The notes beneath the pieces were generated by a model. It was not told the origin of the DNA. It searched no databases and was given only the letters and a program-made list of their open reading frames with translations. Shown piece by piece: positions 17,751 to 25,690 of a stretch of 64,000 nucleotides of DNA. The first letter of the stretch is position 1; every line of letters starts with the position of its first letter. Where the stretch lies: assembly GCA_036541255.1 (NCBI GenBank), contig JAZHDD010000035.1:3720-67719 (forward strand), written 5' to 3'. The stretch comes from Paucidesulfovibrio sp036541255. Lineage in GTDB: Bacteria; Desulfobacterota; Desulfovibrionia; Desulfovibrionales; Desulfovibrionaceae. The translations under genes and the position numbers were made by a program.

Positions 17751-19856
17751 TTACGCTTTTGCTTCGGTTTTGTCTCCAGACGCCGTCGTGTTCCTGGGCA
17801 TATCCCTGTCGTAGCAGGTCAGGCCGCAGCGCAGGCATCGGCCAGCCTCATACAAGGCCTCGCCTTCGCTGATGGTGCCTTCCACTTCTTCAAAGCAATT
17901 GCGCCGGTTCTCCAGCGTGCAGGAGTGCGGCAGGGACGTGCGATGCTTTGGCTCAACTCCCTCGACATCCTTGAACAGGGTGTAGGGGATCATGCCGCGT
18001 TGCAGGTTTTTTGGCACGATCGTGCCACCCGTGGAAACGTAATGGTGGATGGAGCGTGCCGCACGCCTGCCGCCGCCAATGGCCGAGATGGCCAGATTGG
18101 GTCCGGTGAACATGTCGCCCGCCGTGAACACATACGGCAAACCTGTTTGCAGGGTATCCCGGTTGGCGGCGAGAGTGCGCCAGCGGGTCGCTTCCAGTGG
18201 GCACGATTCTCCGTCCTCATAGAGGCAATCCAGGTCGGGCTTTTGGCCTATGGCGGCAAGTATGGTGTCGGCCTGAAGGACGGTCTCGGAGTCGGGCACG
18301 GGTTCAGGGCGTCTGCGGCCGGATTCGTCCGCCTCCCCCAATTGCATGCGCACGTATTTCAGTCCTGTGGCACGGCCTGATGCGTCCAGAACAACTTCAA
18401 CGGGCTGGGAAAGGAACAGGAACTTGACGCCTTCCTCTTCGGCTCCTTCGATTTCTTCCGCGTTTGCAGGCATTTCATTGCGAGATCGGCGGTACATGAG
18501 CGTCACGTCCGAGCCGAGGCGCACGCTGGTGCGTGCCGCATCGATGGCCGTATTGCCGCCGCCCACGACCACGACTTTTTCGCCTACGCCGCTGGGAACG
18601 CCCAGGCCGACCTTGGTAAGCATTTCCGTGCCGGTCATGACGCCGGGCGCATCCTCGCCGGGGATGCGCAGGCTGGAGTTGGTCCAGGCGCCGATGCCCA
18701 GGAATATGGCGTCGAAACCTTTTTTCCCCAGTTCATTCAAGGTGATGTCTTTGCCGAACTGCACGTTGGTGCGCACGTCCACGCCCAGGTCCAGGATGCC
18801 TTGGATTTCCCAGTCCAGCACGGCCTTAGGCAGACGGTATTCGGGGATGCCGTAACGCAACTGGCCGCCGAGCTTGGGCATGGATTCGAAAATGGTCGGG
18901 CTGTGGCCGAAGCGGCGCAGAAAATAGGCGCAGGAAAGACCGGCCGGGCCGCCGCCGATGATGGCAACGCGCTTGCCTGTGGAGGGGGCGCAGGGAATGG
19001 GCAGCCGCGTACCGGAGTTCATTTCCCAGTCGGCCACGAAACGCTTGAGCATGTTGATGCCCACGGGTTCGTCCACATGGCCTCGGCGGCAGACATCTTC
19101 GCAGGGGCGGGGGCAGACGCGTCCACAGACCAGGAGCAGTGGATTGCGTTCTTTGATGGTCAGTACGGCGCTGGCGTAATTTCCCGATTTGATACAGTTG
19201 ATGTATTTGGGAATATTGATTTCTCCCGGGCAGCGCTGGCGGCAGGGAGCCAGACAATCCGAAGTTTCATTGAGATGCAGCAGGCTGTCCGTGAGGCTGA
19301 ATACGGTCATGACGCCGCGCGGGCAGACTTCCTCGCATTTGCCGCAGGCCCGGCAGGCTTGCGGATCGACCACGGGAAATCCGTTGGGGCTCATGAACAG
19401 GGCGTCAAAGGGACAGGCGCGGACGCAGGTCCCCAGGCCGAGGCAGCCTTCCGGGCACATCTTGGACCCGCCGTGCAGCAAGTGTTGGGCACGACAGTCC
19501 TGCGCCCCTTCGTAGGCGTAGATGGTTTCGGCACGCTTGCCGCCGGTGCAGTCCACATACGCCAGTCGGGGTTCCAGGGTGACGATGCTCAACCCCATGA
19601 TCGTGGCCACAGCGCGGGCCACGTCATCGCCGCCGATGACGCAGACATTGGCACCGGCTTTGCCCGACACGACAGCTGCCGCCGCGCCTGCGCAACCGGG
19701 ATAGCCGCAGCCGCCGCAGTTGGCGCCGGCAAGGGATTCCTCCACCAGGGCCAGACGCGGATCTTCCTTGACGTAGAGCAGGCGCGAAGCCACTCCAAGC
19801 AGGACCGCGGCGGCAAAGCCGATGCCCAGAAGTGCGAGAAAAGAGGAAAGGATCAT
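17751..19856 (-). CDS. rnfB: RnfB fused to a GltD/NfnB-like FAD-NAD(P)H oxidoreductase
   Basis: 701 aa; ordinary RnfB is about 180-330 aa. Residues 1-30 are the membrane anchor; 'GANCGGCGYPGCAG' with a later Cys is the RnfB [4Fe-4S] domain; about 120-185 is a two-cluster ferredoxin domain ('CPEGCLGLGTCVRACPFDA', 'CRACGKCEEVCP'). Residues 195-290 are a GltD-type helical Fe-S domain ('CLAPCRQRCPGEINIPKYI', 'CGRVCPRPCEDVCRRGHVDE'). About 293-660 hold the FAD loop 'VAIIGGGPAGLSCAYFLRR' and an NAD(P)H loop 'VVVVGGGNTAIDAARTS' followed by 'MYRRSRNEMPA', the NADPH-type arginines of the GltD family. The C-terminus ends with 'CLRCGLTCY'. Last gene of the rnf operon. Continuous frame, no sign of an assembly join. 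Confidence 0.93.
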   Translation of the reverse strand: MILSSFLALLGIGFAAAVLLGVASRLLYVKEDPRLALVEESLAGANCGGCGYPGCAGAAAAVVSGKAGANVCVIGGDDVARAVATIMGLSIVTLEPRLAYVDCTGGKRAETIYAYEGAQDCRAQHLLHGGSKMCPEGCLGLGTCVRACPFDALFMSPNGFPVVDPQACRACGKCEEVCPRGVMTVFSLTDSLLHLNETSDCLAPCRQRCPGEINIPKYINCIKSGNYASAVLTIKERNPLLLVCGRVCPRPCEDVCRRGHVDEPVGINMLKRFVADWEMNSGTRLPIPCAPSTGKRVAIIGGGPAGLSCAYFLRRFGHSPTIFESMPKLGGQLRYGIPEYRLPKAVLDWEIQGILDLGVDVRTNVQFGKDITLNELGKKGFDAIFLGIGAWTNSSLRIPGEDAPGVMTGTEMLTKVGLGVPSGVGEKVVVVGGGNTAIDAARTSVRLGSDVTLMYRRSRNEMPANAEEIEGAEEEGVKFLFLSQPVEVVLDASGRATGLKYVRMQLGEADESGRRRPEPVPDSETVLQADTILAAIGQKPDLDCLYEDGESCPLEATRWRTLAANRDTLQTGLPYVFTAGDMFTGPNLAISAIGGGRRAARSIHHYVSTGGTIVPKNLQRGMIPYTLFKDVEGVEPKHRTSLPHSCTLENRRNCFEEVEGTISEGEALYEAGRCLRCGLTCYDRDMPRNTTASGDKTEAKA

Positions 19857-19870
19857 ACGCTGTCTGCCTC

Positions 19871-20449
19871 CTAGGAGATCATGCCCTTGAAGGCGAAAAA
19901 GGCCAGGGACATCAGCCCGGCCAGGATCAGGGCTATGGGCGTGCCTTTGAGCGAGGCCGGGATGCGCACCAGGTCAAGCCGTTCGCGGATTCCCGAAAGC
20001 AGGATCAGGGCCAGTCCGAAACCGGCACCCGAGGCGCAGGCAAAGACCACGGACTTGATGAAGCCGAATTCCTGGCGCTGCACGATCAGGGCGATGCCGA
20101 GCACGGCGCAGTTGGTGGTGATGAGCGGCAGGAAGATGCCCAGCGAGCGGTAGAGGGGGGGCATGGTTTTCTTGAGGAACATTTCCACAAATTGCACCAG
20201 CGAGGCGATGACCAGGATGAAGGCGATGGTCTGGAGGTATTCCAGGCCTGTGGGCACGAGCAGGTATTCTTGCACGGCCCAGGTGATGGCTGTGGAGAGC
20301 GTGACCACGAAGACGACCGCCGCGCCCATGCCCGCGGCCACGTCAAGGTTTTTGGACGTACCGATGAAGGGGCAGTTGCCGAGATATTGGGCCAGGACGA
20401 TGTTGTTGACGAAGATGGCCGCAAGGACCAGCAGCAGGTATTCATTCAT
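19871..20449 (-). CDS. rnfA: Rnf complex membrane subunit A
   Basis: 192 aa, six predicted membrane helices. RnfA and RnfE form the inverted pair that holds the membrane-embedded [2Fe-2S] cluster; the two expected cysteines are present in 'YLGNCPFIGTSK' and 'ITTNCAVLGIAL'. The helix 'YLLLVLAAIFVNNIVLAQ' is the standard RnfA start. Fourteen bases separate it from rnfB and 3 from rnfE. Confidence 0.96.
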   Translation of the reverse strand: MNEYLLLVLAAIFVNNIVLAQYLGNCPFIGTSKNLDVAAGMGAAVVFVVTLSTAITWAVQEYLLVPTGLEYLQTIAFILVIASLVQFVEMFLKKTMPPLYRSLGIFLPLITTNCAVLGIALIVQRQEFGFIKSVVFACASGAGFGLALILLSGIRERLDLVRIPASLKGTPIALILAGLMSLAFFAFKGMIS

Positions 20450-20452
20450 GGC

Positions 20453-21127
20453 CTAGCACCCTGATCCTTTGCACAGACCACAGGAGGAGCATTCGTGCAT
20501 GGGGTTGGCCCTGGGCGCAAGCCCCTGGCGGCGGCGCTGCAAGTTGGTGAAGTAGTTCATGGCGCCGAGCAGCAGCCCCAGACAGACAAAGGCGCCGGGG
20601 GCTTCGATCATGAAGGCGAAGGGCTTGTAGGCCGGTCCCATGATTTGGGCGCCGAACAGGGTGCCCGAGCCGAACAGCTCGCGGAGCGATCCCAGAAATG
20701 TGAGGGAGAAGGTGAAACCGAGTCCCATGCCCAGGCCGTCGGCGACGGACAGATGCGGCGGGTTTTTGGAAGCGAATGCTTCGGCCCGGCCCAGGATGAT
20801 GCAATTGACCACGATGAGCGACACGAAGATGCCCAGTTTTTGATAGAGCGTGTAGGCAAAAGCCTGCATGAGCAGCTCCACCGCGACCACCAACGACGCG
20901 GCGACGACGATGTAGCAGGCGATGCGGACTTTGGGCGGTATGATCTTGCGCACCAGCGAAACGAGCAGGTTGGAAAGAGTCAGCACGAAGACCACGGCCA
21001 GCCCCATGCCCAGGCCGCCGTCCGCGGTTTTGGTTACGGCCAGGACAGGACAGAGGCCGAGTACCAGCCGGAAGGGCGGCAGGTCCTTCCAAAGCCCTTT
21101 GATGAATTCTTGCCACATCCTGATCAT
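20453..21127 (-). CDS. rnfE: Rnf complex membrane subunit E with cysteine-rich tail
   Basis: 224 aa. Six helices; cluster cysteines in 'VLGLCPVLAVTK' and 'IVVNCIILGRAEAFASK' pair with those of RnfA. Unusual: the last 12 residues are 'CSSCGLCKGSGC', a CX2CX2CX4C array after a basic linker (QRRRQGLAPRANPMHE), which is not part of the common RnfE core. It could hold an additional metal or Fe-S centre. AGGAG precedes ATG 21127. Sits 18 bases after rnfG and 3 before rnfA. Confidence 0.95.
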   Translation of the reverse strand: MIRMWQEFIKGLWKDLPPFRLVLGLCPVLAVTKTADGGLGMGLAVVFVLTLSNLLVSLVRKIIPPKVRIACYIVVAASLVVAVELLMQAFAYTLYQKLGIFVSLIVVNCIILGRAEAFASKNPPHLSVADGLGMGLGFTFSLTFLGSLRELFGSGTLFGAQIMGPAYKPFAFMIEAPGAFVCLGLLLGAMNYFTNLQRRRQGLAPRANPMHECSSCGLCKGSGC

Positions 21128-21145
21128 GGGGACGCTGCTCCTCGG

Positions 21146-21736
21146 TTAGGACGCCTGGCCAAAGGCCTTGATGAACTCGTCTTTGAGTTCCGAATAAATC
21201 TGCAGGGCCTTGCCTACAGCTTCCATGGCCGCAGTAGAGGAAATGGTTGCACCGGAAACAGCGTCGATATCGCCGCCCTGGGAACGCAGGGCCAGGTTTT
21301 CGAGGCCGTGTCCGCGGAATTGTCCGGTGAAGCCATGCTTGGCCACGCGGCTGCCCACTCCGGGTGTTTCCTTCATGGTGGTGATGCCGATGCCGGCCAT
21401 GCCGTCGGGTCCAAAGGTGAAGCCCACCATTACGCCCAGCTCGCCGCCATAGCCTTGCCCTTTGGCTTCGAAGGCCACGCCCAGGAGGTTGCCCGACTTG
21501 CGCGCAGGGAAGACCTCGACGCTCTGCCCCGTGCTTGGCACAGTAAAGGATTGCCGTTCCTTGATGGGGTCATTGTCGAACCCGTCGAATACGGACTGGA
21601 GCGCTGGTCCCTGCACAAACGTCAGTTCCTGCTCGATGATATAAGGGCTTGTGAACTGCTTGATGCTGGCCAGTGTCAGGCCGGAAAGACCGCAGATCAG
21701 CGAAAGCACAACGACCATTTTGATGATTTCGCGCAT
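21146..21736 (-). CDS. rnfG: Rnf complex flavoprotein subunit G
   Basis: 196 aa. One N-terminal membrane helix ('IIKMVVVLSLICGLSGLTLASI') then a periplasmic FMN-binding domain with the covalent attachment motif 'DAVSGATISSTA' (flavinylation Thr in SGAT). 'GPDGMAGIGITTMKETPGVGSRV' is the conserved substrate/flavin loop. Flavin transfer normally needs ApbE; none is encoded next to this operon within the window. Its ATG overlaps the rnfD stop by one base. Confidence 0.95.
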   Translation of the reverse strand: MREIIKMVVVLSLICGLSGLTLASIKQFTSPYIIEQELTFVQGPALQSVFDGFDNDPIKERQSFTVPSTGQSVEVFPARKSGNLLGVAFEAKGQGYGGELGVMVGFTFGPDGMAGIGITTMKETPGVGSRVAKHGFTGQFRGHGLENLALRSQGGDIDAVSGATISSTAAMEAVGKALQIYSELKDEFIKAFGQAS

Positions 21737-22695
21737 CAGAGTGCTCCCGTGCCCGCGCCGAAAGGTTTGGGACGAATACGGTCCAGCAAGGGCGAAAGCA
21801 GGTTGGCCAGCAGGACCGCAAAGGGAGCACCGTCGGGATAGACGCCCCAGACCCGGATGATGACGAGCAGGATTCCCGCGATCAGTCCGAACAAGAACAT
21901 GGGAAGGGCGCGCATTGGCGACGAGGAATTGTCCGGCGCCAGGAAAAAGGCCGCGAATACGGCGCTGCCCGTGAGCAGATGGAATAGGGGAGGGGCGTAT
22001 TCATCGGGCGAAGAATAATGGAAGAATGTCGACAGGAGGATGAGTCCCGTCAAGAAGCCCAGGGGGATGAGCCATTTAATCTGCCTGCGCAGGGAAAGCC
22101 ATACGCCAGCTGCAAGAAGCGGCAGAATTTCGACCGCGCCAAGTCCTCCTACTTGTTTGCCGAGCAGCCCGTCCAGAAGATTGAAGTCTTCCACGGCCAG
22201 ATAGCCGAAGTGCTTGAGCTGGTGCAAAGGGGCCGCAAAGCTGGAGGCTAGGAGCGACAACTCGGTGTCCATCAGGTCCGGCCAGGAAATGGTCAGAATG
22301 GCCCAGCCCACGCAGGGGGCGCAGAGCGGGCTTCCGCCCAGGCCGCCAAAGATGGCCTTGCCTGCCACAATGCTCAGGGTTGCTCCGGTCATGACCAGCC
22401 ACCAGGGTGCGGAAGCGGGTAAAAGAAAGGCCAGCAGCAGGCCGATGAACAATCCATTGAGGTCATCCACCTCGATCTCGCGTTCCATGATCAGGGTGCA
22501 GAGCGTTTCAACCGCGACGGCAGTGGCGCAGGACAACGCCATGACGCGGGCCGCGGGCAATCCGTAGTTCACCATGGCCAGAATGGCCGTGGGCAGAAGC
22601 ACGGCCACGGTTTCCAGCATGGTCTTGCGCAGGGTGCGGCCACTGTGGATGTGCGGCGCACAGGAAACGGTCAGGAGCGGAGAAGGCACTGGCAT
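21736..22695 (-). CDS. rnfD: Rnf complex membrane subunit D
   Basis: 319 aa with about nine helices, NqrB/RnfD family. ATG 22695 overlaps the rnfC stop (TAATG); the longer frame to 22848 lies inside rnfC and is rejected. 'LLTVSCAPHIHSGRTLRKTML' and 'KAIFGGLGGSPLCAPCVGWAI' are the family landmarks. At the loop where RnfD normally reads (S/T)GATPL and carries FMN on Thr, this protein reads 'ASSFAAPLHQLK', with Ala at the place of Thr. The FMN ester is therefore probably absent. Confidence 0.93.
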   Translation of the reverse strand: MPVPSPLLTVSCAPHIHSGRTLRKTMLETVAVLLPTAILAMVNYGLPAARVMALSCATAVAVETLCTLIMEREIEVDDLNGLFIGLLLAFLLPASAPWWLVMTGATLSIVAGKAIFGGLGGSPLCAPCVGWAILTISWPDLMDTELSLLASSFAAPLHQLKHFGYLAVEDFNLLDGLLGKQVGGLGAVEILPLLAAGVWLSLRRQIKWLIPLGFLTGLILLSTFFHYSSPDEYAPPLFHLLTGSAVFAAFFLAPDNSSSPMRALPMFLFGLIAGILLVIIRVWGVYPDGAPFAVLLANLLSPLLDRIRPKPFGAGTGAL

Positions 22696-23837
22696 TATTC
22701 GGCTCCTTGGGCGGCCGCGTCGAGCTGGGCCAGTTCGTTTTTGGCCAGACGCAGGTATTGCAGCAGGGGGCGCCGAGTCGGGCAATGATAGCCGCACAGT
22801 CCGCATTCGAAACAAGCTTCCACACCGCCCTCGCGAGCACGGGCCCAAAGTCCTTTTTCAGCGCACATGCTTAACTCGCCAGGGGCGATACGTGCAGGAC
22901 AGACGGCAACGCATGCGCCGCAGTTGATGCAGGGTGCGTCCTTGACGGGGGGGTGCTCACCTTCGGGAATAACAAAAAGACCATAGTCGTTTTTGCCCAG
23001 ACCAAGGGAAAGATCACAAAGAGCCTCGCCGCGCATGGGGCCGCCGAGAATAACCCGGTCCCGCTTCACAGGGGTCGTGCCTGCGGCTTCGAGCAGGTTG
23101 TGCAGCGGGGTGCCCACAAGGGCGCGGTAATTCTGGCCCTGCACGCAGAGATAGCTTTCCGTTACGGGCAATCCTGTTTCCTGGATGCGCCCCAATCCCA
23201 TGAGTTGGAAGAGGTCGACCACAGTCACGCCCGAGGAATGTTCATGACCTGTAACCGCTTTGATCAGCAACGGTTCGAGATTGAAAGGGTAGGAGGGTTT
23301 GATGCGTTTGACATCGCAATTGCCGAAAGCCGACGCATCCACGTCCGGACCGCAGACCGTGACATTGGTCGGCGCGACAAGCGTTCGGGCCAAGTTCAGG
23401 CCGCGGGCCAGCGTGTCGCGGAAATCGCTCAACAGGCGGTTGGTACATCCGGGCCCAGGCTCGGGCGGCGAGGCGTTGACAATCAAGAGGCGCGCCGGAG
23501 TCAGGCGGGAAACATCCACTCCATGCCGGGCAAGGGTAGCTTCCAGGCCGGGGCCGTTGAGGACGTTCGTGTCTAAAGGTTCGACGCATTGTTTGCCCTC
23601 TGCCTGAATGCTTACCTGATGGGCATCAATTTCCACGACCTTGCCGCTGATCGGCGTGTGCACCCAAGCCCCCAGTGGAGAAAGCGGTTCACCCACAGGC
23701 GATCCGGCAGGGATGAGCGCATCAAGTTCCACGCAGGGAGTGCAGCCCGAAAGGGGAACCCTCACCAAGGTGGGGGTGGGCAGATCGGCAAAGGCCGCGC
23801 CCGGCTCATTGGTGAGCTGGAAATCCTGTCTGGCCAT
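22695..23837 (-). CDS. rnfC: Rnf complex subunit C, lacking the usual nucleotide loop
   Basis: 380 aa, shorter than the usual about 440. N-terminal RnfC barrel with 'GAWVHTPISGKVVEID'; middle domain; SLBB-like 'VTESYLCVQGQNYRALVGTPLHNLLEAAG'; 'VILGGPMRGEAL'; and two [4Fe-4S] motifs 'CINCGACVAVCP' and 'CFECGLCGYHCP'. The GxGGAGFPT loop that binds NADH/FMN in classical RnfC is absent: after the barrel the protein runs 'NGPGLEATLARHGVDVSRL', and the usual NGAECEPY block is 'VNASPPEPGPG'. RnfC therefore probably does not bind NADH here. Three bases after the cytochrome gene. Confidence 0.93.
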   Translation of the reverse strand: MARQDFQLTNEPGAAFADLPTPTLVRVPLSGCTPCVELDALIPAGSPVGEPLSPLGAWVHTPISGKVVEIDAHQVSIQAEGKQCVEPLDTNVLNGPGLEATLARHGVDVSRLTPARLLIVNASPPEPGPGCTNRLLSDFRDTLARGLNLARTLVAPTNVTVCGPDVDASAFGNCDVKRIKPSYPFNLEPLLIKAVTGHEHSSGVTVVDLFQLMGLGRIQETGLPVTESYLCVQGQNYRALVGTPLHNLLEAAGTTPVKRDRVILGGPMRGEALCDLSLGLGKNDYGLFVIPEGEHPPVKDAPCINCGACVAVCPARIAPGELSMCAEKGLWARAREGGVEACFECGLCGYHCPTRRPLLQYLRLAKNELAQLDAAAQGAE

Positions 23838-23840
23838 GGA

Positions 23841-24611
23841 TCACCTGATGTGGCACTTGCCGCATTCGTTTTCGCCGTAGGGGCCTTTCTTGAGCTCCTT
23901 GTGGCAGTTCATGCACTGATCGTGGAAGGCGTTCGTGCGGGTCAGCACGAGTTCCCTGTCCGGGCTGGGGGTGCGGTGACATTGCTGGCACGGAGTGTAG
24001 GATCCTGCGTAGCCGGTCATGTCCTTCATGCGGTGGCAAGGGGCGCAGCCCTTGATTCCCTTGTTGAACATGTCGTCGTGGCATCCCTCGCAGCGCTTGT
24101 GCGAGGCGTCCCGAAGGCTGGGCATGGTTTCGCTGCCGGCCAGGTCGTGGCATTGGTTGCAGTGTCCGGGTTCATCCTCGATGTCCGGCCCATGATGACA
24201 GGCCTGGCAATCGTCGGCGGCGTATTCCTTGTGCGCCTCGTGGTCAAAGGCCAGTTCACCGAATTCAGCATGATGGCATTTCACGCAATAGCTTTTATCC
24301 GGGAAGGAAGTCACGTGTTCGACAATATATTCCTGGTCGAACGAAGCGGGGTGGCACGAACCGCACGGGAGAGGTTCGGCTCCGCTGGTGTCCTGAGCAT
24401 GTTCGCCCTTGGCTTCATGGTGGCAGGTGGCGCAAGCAATTTCGTAGTTTTTGTGATGGCGCAGGTGGGAGAAAATGACCCGGCCGCCATTGTTTTGAAA
24501 AAGAATGCGCATGGGCATCTTCTGCGCTTTGACGGGCGTGAGATAGCCTGCAAGGGCCACTGCCGCGAGCAGGCAGGTGATGACGGCGATGGGGATGTAG
24601 CGTTTTTGCAA
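23841..24611 (-). CDS. dhcF: Decaheme cytochrome c of the rnf operon
   Basis: 256 aa with a signal peptide or anchor (about residues 5-28) and ten CxxCH motifs: CATCH, CGSCH, CVKCH, CQACH, CNQCH, CEGCH, CAPCH, CQQCH, CMNCH, CGKCH. Periplasmic. In Desulfovibrio a multiheme cytochrome heads the rnf operon and is thought to exchange electrons between the complex and the periplasmic cytochrome c3 pool; the gene order here is the same. The symbol is used by analogy. First gene of the operon, with a promoter candidate about 30 bases upstream. Confidence 0.92.
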   Translation of the reverse strand: MQKRYIPIAVITCLLAAVALAGYLTPVKAQKMPMRILFQNNGGRVIFSHLRHHKNYEIACATCHHEAKGEHAQDTSGAEPLPCGSCHPASFDQEYIVEHVTSFPDKSYCVKCHHAEFGELAFDHEAHKEYAADDCQACHHGPDIEDEPGHCNQCHDLAGSETMPSLRDASHKRCEGCHDDMFNKGIKGCAPCHRMKDMTGYAGSYTPCQQCHRTPSPDRELVLTRTNAFHDQCMNCHKELKKGPYGENECGKCHIR

Positions 24612-24640
24612 GAGCGTGTACCTATGTTTGATCGGCGCGT

Positions 24641-24670
24641 ACTATAACCATTGTCGGGTCGCTTCGTCCA
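24641..24670 (-). promoter_or_regulatory. Sigma-70-type promoter of the rnf operon
   Basis: On the minus strand a TATAGT -10 (24641-24646) and TGGACG -35 (24665-24670) are separated by 18 bases, placing the start about 25 bases before the cytochrome ATG. The -10 is near-consensus, the -35 is weak. Confidence 0.5.
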
Positions 24671-24691
24671 TACCCGGCTTGCCGTTGTGGC

Positions 24692-25624
24692 TTAACCTTC
24701 GGGGTCCTTTTCCGCATCTGTCTGTGCTGTCTTGAGTTTTCGCGCGTACGTTGCCGCTTCGATTCCGGCAACACAGCCTTCACCCACGGCTTTGGCAATC
24801 TGCAGGGGCGGGCCGCAAATGTCGCCGGCAGCGAAAATGCCAGGGACATTGGTGCGTTGTTGCTTGTCGGTCTGGACGTATTTCATGCTGTCGTCCAGCT
24901 CCAATCCCAATGTGGAAGCCAGTTCCAGTACCCCTTTGGCTCCGAGTTCGATGAATACACCGGAAACGTTGAGTTTATTTCCGTCGCTGAGCAGAAGACT
25001 TTCCACTTGCTTTTCGCCGAGGATGGCTTTGACTTCCACGCCTTCCACCATGTGCACATGATGATCGGAAGCCAGTTGGAGCAGCTCGGATGCGACATCA
25101 AAGGACTCGTTCACCAGCCAGACTTTGGAAGCGATTTTGGAGAGGGTCACGGCACCTCCCACGGCGGCGCTTTGGCCGCCCACGACAGCCACGGGTTCTC
25201 CACGGAAGAAACCGCCGTCGCATTCCACGCAGTAGCTGACGCCTTTGCCGAGCATTTCTTTTTCACCGGGTACGCCAAGTTTGTTGCGTGTGGTACCCAT
25301 GGCCAGGACCAGGGAACGCGAGAGAAAGGTGCGTCCGCTTTCGATGCGGACCTGGAAATGTCGTCCTTGCGCTTCGAGGGAGAGCACGTCTTCATCGACG
25401 ATCTCCGTGCCGAAATTTTCGGCCTGCATGCGGCCGGTTTCCAGCATTTCTTCGCCGGTCACCTTGAACTGGCAACAGAAATTTTCCACATGAGCCCAGA
25501 ACAGGCTGCTTTTATGCATGCGTCCGAGCATGAGCACGTCCGCTTTTTTCCGCGAGGAATGGATGGCGGCCTGAATGCCGCCGGGGCCGGAGCCAAGAAT
25601 GATGACGTCGTATATTTTGTCCAT
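24692..25624 (-). CDS. Thioredoxin-reductase-like flavoprotein
   Basis: 310 aa. FAD loop 'DVIILGSGPGGIQAAIHSSR', redox motif 'CVECDGGFF' (CxxCD as in TrxB), second nucleotide loop 'VAVVGGQSAAVGGAVTLSK' and C-terminal 'VPGIFAAGDICGPPLQIAKA'. The nucleotide loop departs from the usual GxGxxA (GGQSAA), and no HRRxxxR-type NADPH motif follows ('VWLVNESFD'), so the electron donor may be NADH, reduced ferredoxin or F420-like rather than NADPH (inference). It is not paired with a thioredoxin gene. Extra residues after 290 are charged. Confidence 0.87.
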   Translation of the reverse strand: MDKIYDVIILGSGPGGIQAAIHSSRKKADVLMLGRMHKSSLFWAHVENFCCQFKVTGEEMLETGRMQAENFGTEIVDEDVLSLEAQGRHFQVRIESGRTFLSRSLVLAMGTTRNKLGVPGEKEMLGKGVSYCVECDGGFFRGEPVAVVGGQSAAVGGAVTLSKIASKVWLVNESFDVASELLQLASDHHVHMVEGVEVKAILGEKQVESLLLSDGNKLNVSGVFIELGAKGVLELASTLGLELDDSMKYVQTDKQQRTNVPGIFAAGDICGPPLQIAKAVGEGCVAGIEAATYARKLKTAQTDAEKDPEG

Positions 25625-25690
25625 GACAGCTCCTGTGGTCGTGTCAACCGGGCAGCTTTGGATAGTAACGTCCGACGGAAAAAAAGCAAG

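Noticed and set aside
20495..21841. 448-codon open frame antisense to rnfE/rnfG
   Set aside because: Crosses the intergenic gap of two well-defined rnf genes; composition is shadow-like.
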